Assembly (NCBI RefSeq): GCF_028737255.1 | Contig: NZ_JAQZAN010000024.1 | Span: 1 to 64,000 of the forward strand | Direction: 5' to 3' | Length of the DNA stretch: 64,000 nt | Source of the DNA: Actinomycetospora straminea | GTDB taxonomy: Bacteria > Actinomycetota > Actinomycetes > Mycobacteriales > Pseudonocardiaceae | Shown here: positions 1 to 9,292 of the stretch, in pieces | Numbering within the stretch: the first letter of the stretch is position 1 | Layout of the letters: each line of letters opens with the position of its first letter | Notes under the pieces: model-generated | Told to the model about the DNA's origin: nothing | Seen by the model: only the letters and a program-made list of their open reading frames with translations | Databases searched by the model: none | Translations under genes and position numbers: made by a program

Positions 1-60
1 CAGGGCGGCGGTGGACAGGGCGGCGGTGGACAGGGCGGCGGTGGACAGGGCGGCGGTGGA
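1..60. repeat. 15-bp tandem repeat, 4 exact units, inside the NRPS-like gene
   Basis: Four exact copies of cagggcggcggtgga lie at 1-15, 16-30, 31-45 and 46-60, with a diverged fifth at 61-75. On the minus strand they encode STAAL repeated in frame. The array may continue beyond the window. Confidence 0.97.
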
Positions 61-1626
61 CAGGGCCACGGTGGGGGCGCTGTCGGACGGGGGCGCGGAC
101 ATCGTGACCCGGACGCGGGGACGCGGGGAGGGCGGCAGCGCAGGCCGTGGTGACAGCAGTGGCGGGGGCGCCGGGAGCGGCGGGAGCGGTGGCGTCGGCG
201 CGGCCGGCCGCCGGGCCACGACGGGCACCGTGGGCCGGGCGCCGCGACCGCCGGCGTCGGCGAGCCGCCCGAGGAACTCGACCTCGCCGTCCTCGGTGAC
301 GCGGCCGAGGTCGCCGGTCCGGACCACGCGGCCCGAGGGGTTGCCCGGGATGTCGACGGGGTCGGGGACGAAGGTCTCGCGGTCGAGGTCGGCGCGTCCG
401 ACGTAGCCGCGCGCCACCCCGGCGCCGGCCAGGCCGATCTCGCCGACCGCGCCCGGCGGCAGCGTCCGCGCGGGCCGGCCCGGGTCGAGGACGACGACGC
501 GGCCGGTGGGCAGCGGGACGCCGAGGGTGGCGGTGCGGTCCGGCCGGAGCTCGGTCCACAGCGCCGCGACGGTCGCCTCGGGCGGGCCGTACACCCCGAC
601 CAGGCGGCGGCCCGGGCGGTGCCAGCGGGCGACGAGGTCCGGCGGGTACGACGGGCCCGGGACGACGACGAGGCGCAGGTCGGGCAGGTCCACGTCGATC
701 CCGGCGAGCAGGTCGGGCCCGGCGCACAGCACCGAGATCCGCCGATCGCGCAGGTGGCGGCCGAGGGCGGCCGGCGCCCGCTCGACCCCGCCCGGCGGCA
801 CCACGACGGTGGCGCCGCGCGCCCAGGCCAGCCAGGTCTCGAGCACCGCGAGGTCGGAGCCCGGCGCGGCGCCGCGGTGCACGCGGTCGCCGGGCCGGAC
901 GCCGAGCACGTCACCGAGGACCCGCACGAGCGCCACGGCCGCGGTGTGGTCGACGGCCGTGGCCCGCAGGCCGCCGCCGTCGGTGGTGGGGACGACGTAG
1001 GCGAGCGCGTCCCGGCGGGGGCCGCACTCGACGTCGAGCAGGGCGCGCCCGTCCTGCTCGGCGACCAGGGCGGCGGCCCGGTCGAGGGCGACGACGTCCG
1101 CGCCCGCCGCCACCGCGAGCCCGGTCAGGTCCGGGGTGCCCCGGTCGGTGGCGAGGACCGTCGTGACGCCGACGTCGACGAGCAGCGTCGTCGTGGTGTC
1201 GGCCGTGAGGCCCGGAGCGACGGTGACCGTGGCCGCGCCCAGCCGCGCGACGGCGAGCAGGGCGGTGTGGGCGGCGTCGGGGCGGTCGAGCCGCAGCGCC
1301 ACCCGGTCACCGCCACGCACCCCGCGGACACGGAGGTACCGCGCGAGCCGGTTCGCGTCGGCGTCGAGCTCCCCGTAGGACAGGGTGCGGTCGGGGGTCT
1401 CGAGCGCGGCCGTGTCGAGCCGGTCGGCGTCCCGCCACGACGCGCAGCGCGTCGCCACCAGGTCGTCGAGGCGCTCCCCGGCACGGGCGCGAGGGCCCTG
1501 GGCCTCCCGCCCGTCGATGAGGACGTGGTCGGCGTGGGACGGGTCGGGCGCCGGCGGCTCCGCGAGGCGGAGCAGCGGGCGCGGTGTGTCGGACCCGGTC
1601 GGCAGGATCGGCACCCGGGACGGCAT
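1..1626 (-). CDS. NRPS-like adenylation-domain protein, degenerate, C-terminus cut by window edge
   Basis: An open frame of 542 codons runs from an ATG at 1626 off the left edge. Adenylation-domain landmarks are recognisable: TLSYGELDADANRLARYL (A1-like), GVYGPPEATV (A5), GEIGLAGAGVARGY (A6) and VVRTGDLG (A7). The A3 phosphate loop is not: where TSGTTGxPKG is expected the protein reads LAYVVPTTDGGGLR. After GRLAD the A8 motif and the small C-terminal subdomain with the A10 lysine are missing and a proline-rich linker follows, ending in STAAL repeats. The start lies 4 bases beyond the stop of the SbnA-like gene, so the two are probably one operon. The normal adenylation reaction is doubtful. 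It may be a scaffold or part of a larger Pls-like enzyme; the missing C-terminus would decide. Confidence 0.75.
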   Translation of the reverse strand, partial: MPSRVPILPTGSDTPRPLLRLAEPPAPDPSHADHVLIDGREAQGPRARAGERLDDLVATRCASWRDADRLDTAALETPDRTLSYGELDADANRLARYLRVRGVRGGDRVALRLDRPDAAHTALLAVARLGAATVTVAPGLTADTTTTLLVDVGVTTVLATDRGTPDLTGLAVAAGADVVALDRAAALVAEQDGRALLDVECGPRRDALAYVVPTTDGGGLRATAVDHTAAVALVRVLGDVLGVRPGDRVHRGAAPGSDLAVLETWLAWARGATVVVPPGGVERAPAALGRHLRDRRISVLCAGPDLLAGIDVDLPDLRLVVVPGPSYPPDLVARWHRPGRRLVGVYGPPEATVAALWTELRPDRTATLGVPLPTGRVVVLDPGRPARTLPPGAVGEIGLAGAGVARGYVGRADLDRETFVPDPVDIPGNPSGRVVRTGDLGRVTEDGEVEFLGRLADAGGRGARPTVPVVARRPAAPTPPLPPLPAPPPLLSPRPALPPSPRPRVRVTMSAPPSDSAPTVALSTAALSTAALSTAALSTAAL

Positions 1627-1629
1627 CGC

Positions 1630-2616
1630 TCAGGCCGATCGGGCGTCGACGACGGAGGGATCCCGCCCGAGCACCGCCTCGCCGTAGTGCTCGAGCACCC
1701 AGGAGCGCGAGTAGACGGTGTCGAGGTACCGCTCGCCCATGTCCGGGGCGATGGCCACCGCGGTGAGGCCCGGCGTGCCGTAGCGGTCGAGCCAGGCCGT
1801 CGCGCCGCTGACCACCGTCCCCGTCGAGCCGCCGAACAGGAAGCCGCGCGTGGCCAGGCGGTGGCAGGCCCGGACGGTGTCCTCCTCCTCGACGCGCACG
1901 ACGTCGTCGACGAGCGACGCGTCGAGCTGCGGGGGCGGCACGCTCATGCCCAGACCCGGGATCAGGCGCCGCGAGGCCGGGCCGCCGAAGCTCACCGAGC
2001 CCACGGCGTCGACGGCGACGATGCGCACGTCCGGGTTCCACCAGCGGAACCAGCGCGCGCACCCCATGAGCGTCCCGGTGGTGCCCGCGCCGACGAACAG
2101 CACGTCGAGCTCGGGGAACTCGCGGGCGATCGCCGGTGCGGTCGTGCGGTGGTGGGCCCGCCAGTTGGCGGGGTTGGCGTACTGGTCGAGCCAGACGTAG
2201 CGCGGGCTCGAGGCGCAGAGCCGCTGGATGTGGTCGATGCGGGCGCCGAGGAGGCCGGTCACCGGGTTCGGGTCGGTGACGGTGTGGACGTCGCTGCCGA
2301 GGGTCCGGATGAGCCGCCGGGTGGTCTCGTTGCAGCGCGAGTCGGTCACGCAGAGGAACCGGTAGCCTTTGCTCGCCGCGACCATGGCCAGCGCGACCCC
2401 GAGGTTCCCCGACGACGACTCGACGAGGACCGACCACTGGTTGAGCAGCCCGTCGCGCTCGGCCGCCTCCACCATCCCGCGCGCGGCCTTCAATTTGATG
2501 GACCCCGCGAAGTTGAATCCCTCGCACTTGAGGTAGAGCGCGTGACCGGTCATCGCGCGCAGGTCCACGAACAGTTCGTCCTCGTTGTACTGGAGGGGAT
2601 CAGAGATGATGGTCAC
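1630..2616 (-). CDS. sbnA: SbnA-like PLP enzyme (2,3-diaminopropionate precursor synthase)
   Basis: A 328-residue fold-type II PLP enzyme of the cysteine synthase superfamily. The best match I recognise is SbnA, which joins O-phosphoserine and glutamate to make N-(2-amino-2-carboxyethyl)-glutamate, the precursor of L-2,3-diaminopropionate used in siderophores and other peptides. Visible motifs are GSIK with the PLP lysine near residue 41, the substrate loop SSSGNLG (66-73) and the phosphate-binding GAGTTGT (176-182). GTG 2616 is chosen because family similarity begins at TIISDPLQYN; further upstream the frame is low-complexity. The usual partner SbnB, an ornithine-cyclodeaminase-like dehydrogenase, is not in the window. 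It lies 4 bases upstream of the NRPS-like gene, which suggests a diaminopropionate-containing product. A plain cysteine synthase paralogue is the alternative. Confidence 0.85.
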   Translation of the reverse strand: MTIISDPLQYNEDELFVDLRAMTGHALYLKCEGFNFAGSIKLKAARGMVEAAERDGLLNQWSVLVESSSGNLGVALAMVAASKGYRFLCVTDSRCNETTRRLIRTLGSDVHTVTDPNPVTGLLGARIDHIQRLCASSPRYVWLDQYANPANWRAHHRTTAPAIAREFPELDVLFVGAGTTGTLMGCARWFRWWNPDVRIVAVDAVGSVSFGGPASRRLIPGLGMSVPPPQLDASLVDDVVRVEEEDTVRACHRLATRGFLFGGSTGTVVSGATAWLDRYGTPGLTAVAIAPDMGERYLDTVYSRSWVLEHYGEAVLGRDPSVVDARSA

Positions 2617-3345
2617 GACGGTTCCCCCCGTAGCGTTGTGTGCCCGGTCGACGACGCAGAATGGTCGATGCGGGTACCGGTTCCTCGCGCTCCGACGTCG
2701 CCCGGAATGTCGTCGCCCGGCGCGCGAGCACGCCGAGCGGCGCCCCGCCGTCCCCGATGCCGAGCCGCGGACCGACCGGCCGGCGCGTCGCGCGTCGCGT
2801 CCGTCCTCCGCCCGCTCCACCCATGGCGACCCCCTGCACCCCGTCGTGCCGGACCTGTGTGTTCCAGTTCACCGATGCCCGGGGTTTCGTTACTCACAGG
2901 TGGTGTTTGCTGAGACGATTCACCCGTGTGGGGCAACATGGAGCGCGAGACCCGGCGGTGTCGGAGCAATTCGGACAGTGATCTGTCGCCGTCCGTGACG
3001 ACGTCTCGACGATCGGGGCGCCTTCCGGGGATATCGACTTCGCCTCACGTCCTGTGCCGCGCGCCGACCGTGGACGCTCGGCGTCGGGCCGTCCCACCCG
3101 CACCGCGGCCCGTGGGCGTCGTCGTCCCGGCTCGACCCGCGGCACGACGGAACGGTCCCGGCCCTCCGGGCTTCGGAGCGGTAACGATTCCTTGTCGTCC
3201 CCCGCGCACGGGTGCACAGTCAGGGATCCCCGACGTGCGGGCGGCCACTCCGTGTGGGGCCACCACCTCCCGGCCCGCCGTTTGCGCAGTGCGCGGCCGT
3301 CACGCCGGGAAACCGTTCACCGCAGCGCCGCGGGTGGGGGAAACC
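2617..3345. other. Intergenic region between divergent genes, no gene supported
   Basis: These 729 bases separate the divergent sbnA-like and sigma factor genes. Several short frames are open but their translations are Arg/Pro/Gly-rich with no family resemblance, as expected in DNA of this GC content. Promoters for both neighbours must lie here, but I cannot place a convincing -10/-35 pair. Confidence 0.6.
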
Positions 3346-3999
3346 GTGTTGACCGACGACCTCGACGGGCAGGCAGGAAGGGCGTCGCGGGGGGACCGCG
3401 CAGCGCTCACTGAATTGCTCGGCGTCCTGACGCCGATCGTCGAACGCTATTGCCGCGCGCGGTTCGGCGGACGGGAACGACCGACGACGTCGCCCGAGGA
3501 CCTGACCCAGGACGTGTTGCTCTCCGTCATCACGGCCCTACCGCGGTGGCGCCGCGCCGACGGGCCCTTCCTCGCCTTCGTCTACGGCATCGCGGCCCAC
3601 AAGGTGTCCAACGCGTTCCGCTCGCTGGGCCGGGACCGCAGCGCGGCGACCTCCGACGTGCCGGAGCTGCTCGACACCGCCGAGCTCGCCTCCGGCCCCG
3701 AGCAGCAGGCCATCGACGCCTGGACCCGCCACCGGCTGGGCCGTCTGCTCGAGCACCTGCCCGACCGCCAGCGCGAGATCCTGGTCCTGCGCACGGTGGT
3801 GGGGCTCTCGGTCGAGGAGGTCGCCCACGCCGTCGGCACCACGGCCGGCGCGGTGCGCATCGCGCAGCACCGGGCCCTCTGCCGACTGCGCCGCGTGCTG
3901 GAGGGCGATCTCGCCGCCACCCGGCGCCCGGCGCGGGGCGCCGCCCCCTCGGACCGGGCCGTCCGGCACACCGCGGCGCCGACCGGCGGTGCCGGGTGA
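3346..3999 (+). CDS. sigD: ECF RNA polymerase sigma factor, SigD/ShbA type
   Basis: 217 residues with the two core ECF regions. Region 2 includes TSPEDLTQDVLLSVITALPR and GPFLAFVYGIAAHKV, which is characteristic of ShbA (Streptomyces, drives the principal sigma gene hrdB) and mycobacterial SigD. Region 4 includes LEHLPDRQREILVLR and VEEVAHAVGTTAGAVRIAQHRAL, the helix-turn-helix for the -35 element. GTG 3346 follows GGGGGAAACC; TTG 3349 is the next possibility. The frame is open further upstream but has no conserved sequence. The stop overlaps the start of the anti-sigma gene (GTGA), so the two are translationally coupled, as in the M. tuberculosis sigD-rsdA pair. Confidence 0.9.
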   Translation: MLTDDLDGQAGRASRGDRAALTELLGVLTPIVERYCRARFGGRERPTTSPEDLTQDVLLSVITALPRWRRADGPFLAFVYGIAAHKVSNAFRSLGRDRSAATSDVPELLDTAELASGPEQQAIDAWTRHRLGRLLEHLPDRQREILVLRTVVGLSVEEVAHAVGTTAGAVRIAQHRALCRLRRVLEGDLAATRRPARGAAPSDRAVRHTAAPTGGAG

Positions 4000-5285
4000 C
4001 CGACGACCTCCCCGGCTGCGGGGCCTGCGCCGACCGCGATCCCGCGGACGAAGGACCCTGCCGTCACCACCGGCTGCGGCACGCCCTCGCCGACGACGAC
4101 GCCTTCCTCGACGACGTCGCCGCCGGGACGCACGCGGTCGCCGAACCGGTCGTCGACCACCCCGACGAGGAGGTGGAGCGGGAGCTCGCCGCGACCCTCC
4201 TCGCCTGGCGCGGGACCGTCTGCCGGTGCCCGGCGACGTGGTCGATCGACGTCGACCGCGCGGCCCTGCTGGTGCGCCGCGCCCGGACGGCCGGACGGCC
4301 CCGCCGGCTCGTCCCCGCCGGCACCCTCGCCGCCGCGGTCGTCGCGGGCCTGGTCGTGGTGACCGTGTGGTCGGGGGTCGGCGTGCGCCCCACCCCGCCG
4401 GCGGGCGACGACGTCGTGCTGCTCGCGTCGGCGGACCTGGACGAGGCCTCGGCGGCGATGCAGCGCGGTGACCTCGACCGCGCCACCGACGCACTGGCCC
4501 GCGCCGACCAGCGGCTCGCCGTGGTGCCACCGAGCGGCCTCGACCGGGAGGCGAGCGAGGTCCGCGCCCGCTGGCGCGCACTGCACGACGAGGTCGCGGC
4601 CCGCCCGGCCCCGCCCCGCCGCAGCACCGCCGCGTCCGGGGGCACCCCGCGGTCCTCCGAGCCTCCGCGGACGTCCGCCACACCGCCCCGGAGCACGCTC
4701 GTCGCGGCGCCCGGGTCCGAGCCGTCCGTCGACGGCCCGACGCGGACCCCGACCCGCACGCCCGGCCGCACCCCCGCGGCGCCACTCCCCGGAGCACCGG
4801 ACGACCACGACACCGAGCCGGCTACCGAGCCGAGCACCGCACCGAGCACCGAACCGAGCACCGAACCGGCGACCGAGCCGAGCACCGAGCCTGCCGCACC
4901 GCCGCGGACCGAGCGCCCGACCGAGCGCCCGACCGAGCGTCCGACCGAGCACCGGACGGAGCGGTCGAGCGAGCGCGGGGCGGGGCGTCCGACCGAGCGC
5001 CCGACCGAGCGCCGGGAGCCCGACCGCGCCGGCCGCGCCAGCGACCCCGACAGGACCCACCGGACCGAGCCGCCGGCGCAGGCCCCGGAGCACGGGTCGT
5101 CGCCCGCACCCTCGACGCGGCTGTCGACGACGGCCGCGTCGCCGGTCGGCGAGCGGCCGGCCTCGTCGTCGCGGGCCCGCGAGGACGAGGAGCGCCAGGA
5201 CGAGGAGCGCCAGGACGACCAGGACGAGGCGGACCAGCAGGACGACGAGGACCACGAGCCCGACGACGAAGACCACGACGACTGA
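3996..5285 (+). CDS. rsdA: RsdA-like membrane anti-sigma factor with repetitive extracytoplasmic tail
   Basis: 429 residues starting at GTG 3996, overlapping the sigma factor stop by 4 bases. Residues 1-105 are cytoplasmic, acidic, and should hold the SigD-binding segment. A single membrane helix (about 107-128, VPAGTLAAAVVAGLVVVTVW) is followed by a short helical stretch rich in Ala and Asp. A long disordered tail then carries TEP/STEP and PTER repeats (about residues 270-345) and ends in an acidic DEERQDE/DDED run. The cytoplasmic part has five cysteines (C8, C11, C21-22 region, C76, C78), which I do not recall as typical of RsdA. RsdA proteins are released by proteolysis through ClpP; the tail has no recognisable enzyme fold. 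Identification rests on gene order, topology and size. Confidence 0.75.
   Translation: MTDDLPGCGACADRDPADEGPCRHHRLRHALADDDAFLDDVAAGTHAVAEPVVDHPDEEVERELAATLLAWRGTVCRCPATWSIDVDRAALLVRRARTAGRPRRLVPAGTLAAAVVAGLVVVTVWSGVGVRPTPPAGDDVVLLASADLDEASAAMQRGDLDRATDALARADQRLAVVPPSGLDREASEVRARWRALHDEVAARPAPPRRSTAASGGTPRSSEPPRTSATPPRSTLVAAPGSEPSVDGPTRTPTRTPGRTPAAPLPGAPDDHDTEPATEPSTAPSTEPSTEPATEPSTEPAAPPRTERPTERPTERPTEHRTERSSERGAGRPTERPTERREPDRAGRASDPDRTHRTEPPAQAPEHGSSPAPSTRLSTTAASPVGERPASSSRAREDEERQDEERQDDQDEADQQDDEDHEPDDEDHDD
4911..5014 (+). repeat. PTER-coding 12-bp repeats in the anti-sigma factor tail
   Basis: The block gaccgagcgccc recurs with small changes, giving PTER repeated through this part of the anti-sigma protein. 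TEPS/TEPA repeats precede it at about 4816-4890. They encode a flexible Pro/Thr/Arg/Glu-rich segment outside the membrane. Confidence 0.85.
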
Positions 5286-5310
5286 TGGCCGTCGGGGAGA
5301 GAGGAGAGTG

Positions 5311-5394
5311 TGTCCGAGGGGGGACTTGAACCCCCACGCCCTACTAGGGCACTAGCACCTCAAGCTAGCGCGTCTGCCATTCCGCCACTCGGAC
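5311..5394 (-). tRNA. tRNA-Leu (anticodon GAG)
   Basis: Read on the minus strand, a 7-bp acceptor stem GTCCGAG/CTCGGAC closes a full cloverleaf. The anticodon arm is CTAGC-TTGAGGT-GCTAG with anticodon GAG. A long class II variable arm (TGCCCTAGTAGGGCG) is followed by a T arm with GGTTCAAGTCC. The long variable arm and anticodon GAG identify leucine (CUC/CUU codons). The discriminator is A, and the 3' CCA is not encoded. Confidence 0.97.
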
Positions 5395-5458
5395 TTGCGT
5401 GGGACCAGCGTAGACGACGCCGCGCCGCCCGATCACGGTGGGTGGCAGGATGCGGCGC

Positions 5459-6775
5459 ATGGGTCGTGCCGAGGACGAGGTCGTGACGCTGACCAGCGAG
5501 CTCATCCAGATCGACAGCCAGAACACCGGCGAGCTCGCGACGACGACGGGTGAGGCCGAGGCCGCCGCCTACGTGGACGCGAAGCTGCGCGAGGTGGGCT
5601 ACGAGACGGAGGTGGTCGAGTCGGGGGCCCCGGGGCGGCACAACGTGTTCGCCCGGCTCAAGGGTGCGGATCCGGACCGGCCGGCGCTGCTCGTGCACGG
5701 CCACCTCGACGTCGTGCCGTTCGACGAGAGCGAGTGGTCGGTCCACCCGCTGTCCGGCTCGGTCCAGGACGGCTACGTCTGGGGCCGCGGTGCGGTGGAC
5801 ATGAAGGACATGGACGCGATGATCCTGGCCCTCGCGCGCCAGTTCGCGGCCGAGGGCACGGTGCCGCCGCGGGACCTGGTGTTCGCGTTCCTCGCCGACG
5901 AGGAGGCCGGCGGCGCCTACGGCTCGCACTGGCTCGCCGAGCATCGCCCCGACCTGTTCGCGGGCTGCACCGAGGCGCTCGGCGAGGTCGGCGGCTTCTC
6001 CCTGACCCTCGGCGAGGACGTCCGGGTCTACCCGGTGATGACCGCCGAGAAGTCGATCGCGTGGATGAAGCTGCGGGTGCGCTCGCGCCCCGGGCACGGC
6101 TCGATGGTCCACGACGAGAACGCCGTCACGATCCTCTCCGAGGCCATCGCTCGCCTGGGTCGTCACCGCTTCCCGCTGGTGCTCACGGAGTCGGTCCAGG
6201 GCTTCTTCGACGAGGTCACGACGCTGACGGGCATCGAGTTCCCCACCGACTCCGCCGCCGCGCTCGACTCGGCGGTGGCGAAGCTCGGCGGGGTCGCCCG
6301 GGTCGTCGGCGCGACCACCCGCGACACCGCGAACCCGACGATGCTGCAGGCCGGCTACAAGGCCAACGTCATTCCGTCGGTGGCCGAGGCGACCGTCGAC
6401 TGCCGCGTGCTGCCCGGGCGGCAGGAGGCCTTCGAGCGCGAGCTCGACGAGCTGCTCGGGCCCGACGTCGAGCGCGAGTGGATCCGCAACCTCGAGGCCG
6501 TCGAGACCCCCTTCGACGGTGAGCTCGTCGACGTCATCACCCGCGCGGTGCAGGAGGAGGACCCGCAGGCCCACACGCTGCCCTACATGATGTCGGGCGG
6601 CACCGACGCCAAGGCGTTCGTGAAGCTCGGGATGCGCTGCTTCGGGTTCGCCCCGCTGCGCCTGCCCCCGGACCTCGACTTCACGGCGCTCTTCCACGGC
6701 ATCGACGAGCGGGTGCCGGTCGACGCCCTGCAGTTCGGCACCCGGGTGCTCGAGCGCGTCCTGCTGCGGTCCTGA
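5459..6775 (+). CDS. M20 family metallopeptidase
   Basis: 438 residues. Zinc-ligand motifs of the M20 family are all present: HGHLDVVP (H82, D84), GRGAVDMKD (bridging D114) and ADEEAGG (catalytic E148 and ligand E149), followed by the dimerisation domain and a late SGGTDAK segment. This points to a dipeptidase or deacylase like M. tuberculosis Rv2141c; the substrate cannot be read from the sequence. ATG 5459 is chosen with GGCAGG nine bases upstream; ATG 5450 and GTG 5438 are in frame. It overlaps the following quinone reductase by one base (TGATG), so the two are cotranscribed. Confidence 0.88.
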   Translation: MGRAEDEVVTLTSELIQIDSQNTGELATTTGEAEAAAYVDAKLREVGYETEVVESGAPGRHNVFARLKGADPDRPALLVHGHLDVVPFDESEWSVHPLSGSVQDGYVWGRGAVDMKDMDAMILALARQFAAEGTVPPRDLVFAFLADEEAGGAYGSHWLAEHRPDLFAGCTEALGEVGGFSLTLGEDVRVYPVMTAEKSIAWMKLRVRSRPGHGSMVHDENAVTILSEAIARLGRHRFPLVLTESVQGFFDEVTTLTGIEFPTDSAAALDSAVAKLGGVARVVGATTRDTANPTMLQAGYKANVIPSVAEATVDCRVLPGRQEAFERELDELLGPDVEREWIRNLEAVETPFDGELVDVITRAVQEEDPQAHTLPYMMSGGTDAKAFVKLGMRCFGFAPLRLPPDLDFTALFHGIDERVPVDALQFGTRVLERVLLRS

Positions 6776-7722
6776 TGCGCGCCTGGCGGGTGCCGGAGCT
6801 CGGCCCGTTCGCCGAGGTCCTCGAGGTCGCCGACGTCCCGCGCCCCGAGCCGGGGGAGGGGCAGACGCGCGTGCGGATGGCCGCGGCCGCGCTGAACTTC
6901 GCCGACATCCTCTACGTCGACGGCCGGTACCAGGACCGGGTGCCGCCGCCGTTCACGCCCGGGCTCGAGGTGGCCGGGGTGACCGACGACGGCCGCCGCG
7001 TCATCGGGCCGGCGGTGATGCCGCACGGCGGGTTCGCCGAGGAGGCGGTACTGCGCACGACGTGGCCTTGGCCCGAGGGGATGAGCGCGGCCCAGGCGGC
7101 GGGGTTCTTCGTGGCCTACCAGACGGGCTGGTGCGCGCTGCACCACCGCACGACGCTGCGCGCGGGGGAGACGCTGCTCGTCCTCGCCGCCGCGGGCGGG
7201 GTCGGGGCGGCCGCCGTCCAGCTCGGCACGGCCGCGGGCGCGCGGGTGATCGCGGTGGTCGGCGACGCGGACAAGGCCGCGGTGGCGCGCTCCCTGGGCG
7301 CCGACGAGGTGCTGGTCGATCCCGACGACCTCGTGACCGCCGTTCGCGAGCTCACCGACGGCCGCGGCGCCGACGTCGTCTACGACCCCGTGGGCGGCGA
7401 CACCTTCGACGCCGTCCGCCGCGCCGTGGCGTGGGAGGGGCGGCTGCTCGTCATCGGCTTCGCCGGCGGGCGCCACGCCGACGCGCCCACCAACCACGTG
7501 CTGGTGAAGAACTACGACGTGGTGGGCGTGCACTGGGCGGCCTACCAGCAGCGGTCCCCGGACCTCGTCGCCGCCTGGCAGCGCGAGATCGAGGCGCTGT
7601 GGGACCGCCGGGCGATCGACCCGCTCGTGGGCGCCGAGTACGCGTTCGAGGACCTGCCCGCCGCCCTGACCGAGCTCGCGGCCCGCCGGACCACCGGCCG
7701 CGTGGTGCTCCTCGCGCCCTGA
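6775..7722 (+). CDS. Zinc-type MDR superfamily NADPH:quinone oxidoreductase
   Basis: 315 residues of the medium-chain dehydrogenase/reductase fold. An N-terminal GroES-like domain contains the family segment [15 protein letters not shown]. The Rossmann domain has [15 protein letters not shown] (AxxGGVG, about 142-156) and the quinone-reductase signature [11 protein letters not shown]. There are no zinc-binding cysteine clusters, as in quinone oxidoreductases, so it should reduce quinones or enones with NADPH. It starts on the ATG that overlaps the peptidase stop. Confidence 0.88.
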   Translation: MRAWRVPELGPFAEVLEVADVPRPEPGEGQTRVRMAAAALNFADILYVDGRYQDRVPPPFTPGLEVAGVTDDGRRVIGPAVMPHGGFAEEAVLRTTWPWPEGMSAAQAAGFFVAYQTGWCALHHRTTLRAGETLLVLAAAGGVGAAAVQLGTAAGARVIAVVGDADKAAVARSLGADEVLVDPDDLVTAVRELTDGRGADVVYDPVGGDTFDAVRRAVAWEGRLLVIGFAGGRHADAPTNHVLVKNYDVVGVHWAAYQQRSPDLVAAWQREIEALWDRRAIDPLVGAEYAFEDLPAALTELAARRTTGRVVLLAP

Positions 7723-7800
7723 CGGACCGAGGCCGGCGTCGCGTCGCTGACGGGTCGCGGGCCGATCCCTCCGACCGCTCGGCGTCGGGTGCGATCGGAG

Positions 7801-7905
7801 GACCTATGCACGAGATCGCGTCGAGAATGCACGGCACCGACGGGTCCGCCACGGCCAAATCGGTCCCGCGCGGCGTCGGTCTCGACGCGATCTTGGGCAT
7901 AGGTC
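7801..7905. repeat. Near-perfect 26-bp inverted repeat with nested stem, possible MITE or bidirectional terminator
   Basis: The left arm 7801-7826 (GACCTATGC, mismatch, GATCGCGTCGAGA) and right arm 7880-7905 are complementary over 26 bases with two mismatches. Inside, ACCGACG near 7836 pairs with CGTCGGT near 7874, so the whole 105 bp could fold into one long hairpin. It lies between convergent genes (quinone reductase and DUF5703). No transposase or T-run is present. Confidence 0.85.
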
Positions 7906-7943
7906 AGCGCGAGGACCTCGCGCCCCGCCTCACCCCGAGGGGC

Positions 7944-8192
7944 TCAGGTCGCGAGCCCCGCGGCGAGGGAGCGGGAGAGCCTGCGCCGCAGCCACACCTT
8001 CCGGGTGCCGTCGGCGTAGAGCAGCGTGCGGGCGAGCTCCCAGCCACCGAACTCGGCGCGGATGCCGAGCTGGACCGTGGCCGAGATCCGGGTGACGTCC
8101 GGAGGCAGCCGGACGGGCTGGTACTCCCAGTCCCCTTCGACCACCGCCGAACCCACGAGAGCCCCGCCATCGCGGGCACCAGCGTCGTTCAC
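7944..8192 (-). CDS. DUF5703 family protein
   Basis: 82 residues. The core [14 protein letters not shown]...[27 protein letters not shown] matches the DUF5703 pattern of short actinobacterial proteins (a motif around GDWELAR and a basic strand LRRR). No function is known. GTG 8192 has GGAGGT nine bases upstream. In M. tuberculosis I recall Rv2137c, next to uppP, as a comparable gene, which fits the neighbourhood. It is a single-gene unit on the minus strand. Confidence 0.8.
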   Translation of the reverse strand: MNDAGARDGGALVGSAVVEGDWEYQPVRLPPDVTRISATVQLGIRAEFGGWELARTLLYADGTRKVWLRRRLSRSLAAGLAT

Positions 8193-8294
8193 GAGCCGAC
8201 CACCTCCGGGACACCTGACGGAGCGGGAACCACCGTACGCACAGGCGGTCATCCCGCGCACGCGTCGCGCGGGCGCCGCGGGACCTGGATCGCG

Positions 8295-9284
8295 TCACTC
8301 CCAGGGCGGGAGGTCCGGCTCCTCGTCCTCGCTGTCGGGGTCGACCGGCGAGCTGACGTCGTCGAGCGCGCCCCGGATCGCCGAGGGCAGCACGAGCTCC
8401 TCGGCCGCGAGCGACCCGAGCAGCTGGGCCCCGTCGCGGGCCCCGACGACGGGCGCGACGACGCCGGGCCGGTCGCGGACCCAGGCCAGCGCGACCGCCA
8501 GCGGCGAGGTGCCGAGTCCGTGGGCGGCGGTGACGACGGCCTGCACGATCCGCGCGGTGCGCTCGGTGCGGTGCCGCCCGACGTAGCCCGCGAGGTGCTC
8601 CGACGCGCCGCGGGAGTCGGCGGGCACGCCCTCGCGGTACTTGCCCGTGAGCACTCCGCGGCCGAGCGGGGCCCACGGCAGCAGCCCGAGGCCGTGGTGC
8701 TCGGCGGCCGGCAGCACCTCGGACTCCACCGAGCGCTCGAGCAGCGAGTACTCCGACTGCACCGACACCAGCGGCAGCGACGTCAGCGCCTGCCGCGTCG
8801 CCGCCGACGCGACCTGCCAGCCCGCGTAGTTCGCGACGCCGGCGTAGCGGGCGCGCCCGGTGGTGAGCGCCACGTCGACGGCGGCGAGCGTCTCCTCCAG
8901 CGGCACGTCGTCGTCCCAGGCGTGCAGCTGCCAGAGGTCGACGTAGTCGGTGTTGAGCCGGTCGAGCGAGTCGTCGAGGGCCGTGAGCAGGGCCGCCCGC
9001 GAGGCGCCGCCACCGAAGGGCCCGTCGTCGCGCCGGGCGCCCGCCTTCGTCGCCACCACGACCTCGCCCCGCGGGATGACGTCGTCGAAGAGGCCGCCGA
9101 GGATCCGCTCGGCCTCGCCGCCGGCGTAGACGTCCGCGGTGTCGACGAGGGTCCCGCCGGCGTCGAGGAAGGCGAGCAGGGACGCGCCCGCCTCGTCCGC
9201 GTCGGTGTCGCGGCCCCAGCTCATCGTGCCCAGGGCCAGCCGCGAGACCCGCAGCCCGCTCGTGCCCAGGCGTCGCTGCTCCAC
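8295..9284 (-). CDS. Aldo/keto reductase
   Basis: 329 residues, the normal AKR length. The catalytic tetrad is visible: D51 and Y53 ([12 protein letters not shown]), K80 (VVVATKAGA) and H121 (LWQLHAWDD). The NADPH-binding end carries the [10 protein letters not shown] segment. It should be a (beta/alpha)8 NADPH-dependent carbonyl reductase of unknown substrate. The end is an acidic tail ([11 protein letters not shown]). GTG 9284 is preferred: similarity begins at [13 protein letters not shown] and a TAAGGT hexamer sits 8 bases upstream. It is transcribed divergently from uppP. Confidence 0.9.
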   Translation of the reverse strand: MEQRRLGTSGLRVSRLALGTMSWGRDTDADEAGASLLAFLDAGGTLVDTADVYAGGEAERILGGLFDDVIPRGEVVVATKAGARRDDGPFGGGASRAALLTALDDSLDRLNTDYVDLWQLHAWDDDVPLEETLAAVDVALTTGRARYAGVANYAGWQVASAATRQALTSLPLVSVQSEYSLLERSVESEVLPAAEHHGLGLLPWAPLGRGVLTGKYREGVPADSRGASEHLAGYVGRHRTERTARIVQAVVTAAHGLGTSPLAVALAWVRDRPGVVAPVVGARDGAQLLGSLAAEELVLPSAIRGALDDVSSPVDPDSEDEEPDLPPWE

Positions 9285-9292
9285 GGGGAAAC

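Noticed and set aside
619-2913. Very long plus-strand open frame (764 codons) over the sbnA-like region
   Set aside because: Its translation is Arg/Gly/Val-rich without any family match and lies antisense to two clearly recognisable enzymes; an expected shadow at this GC content.
2926-3345. Longer N-terminus for the sigma factor
   Set aside because: The 140 extra residues are low-complexity Pro/Arg/Ala sequence, while family similarity starts after GTG 3346.
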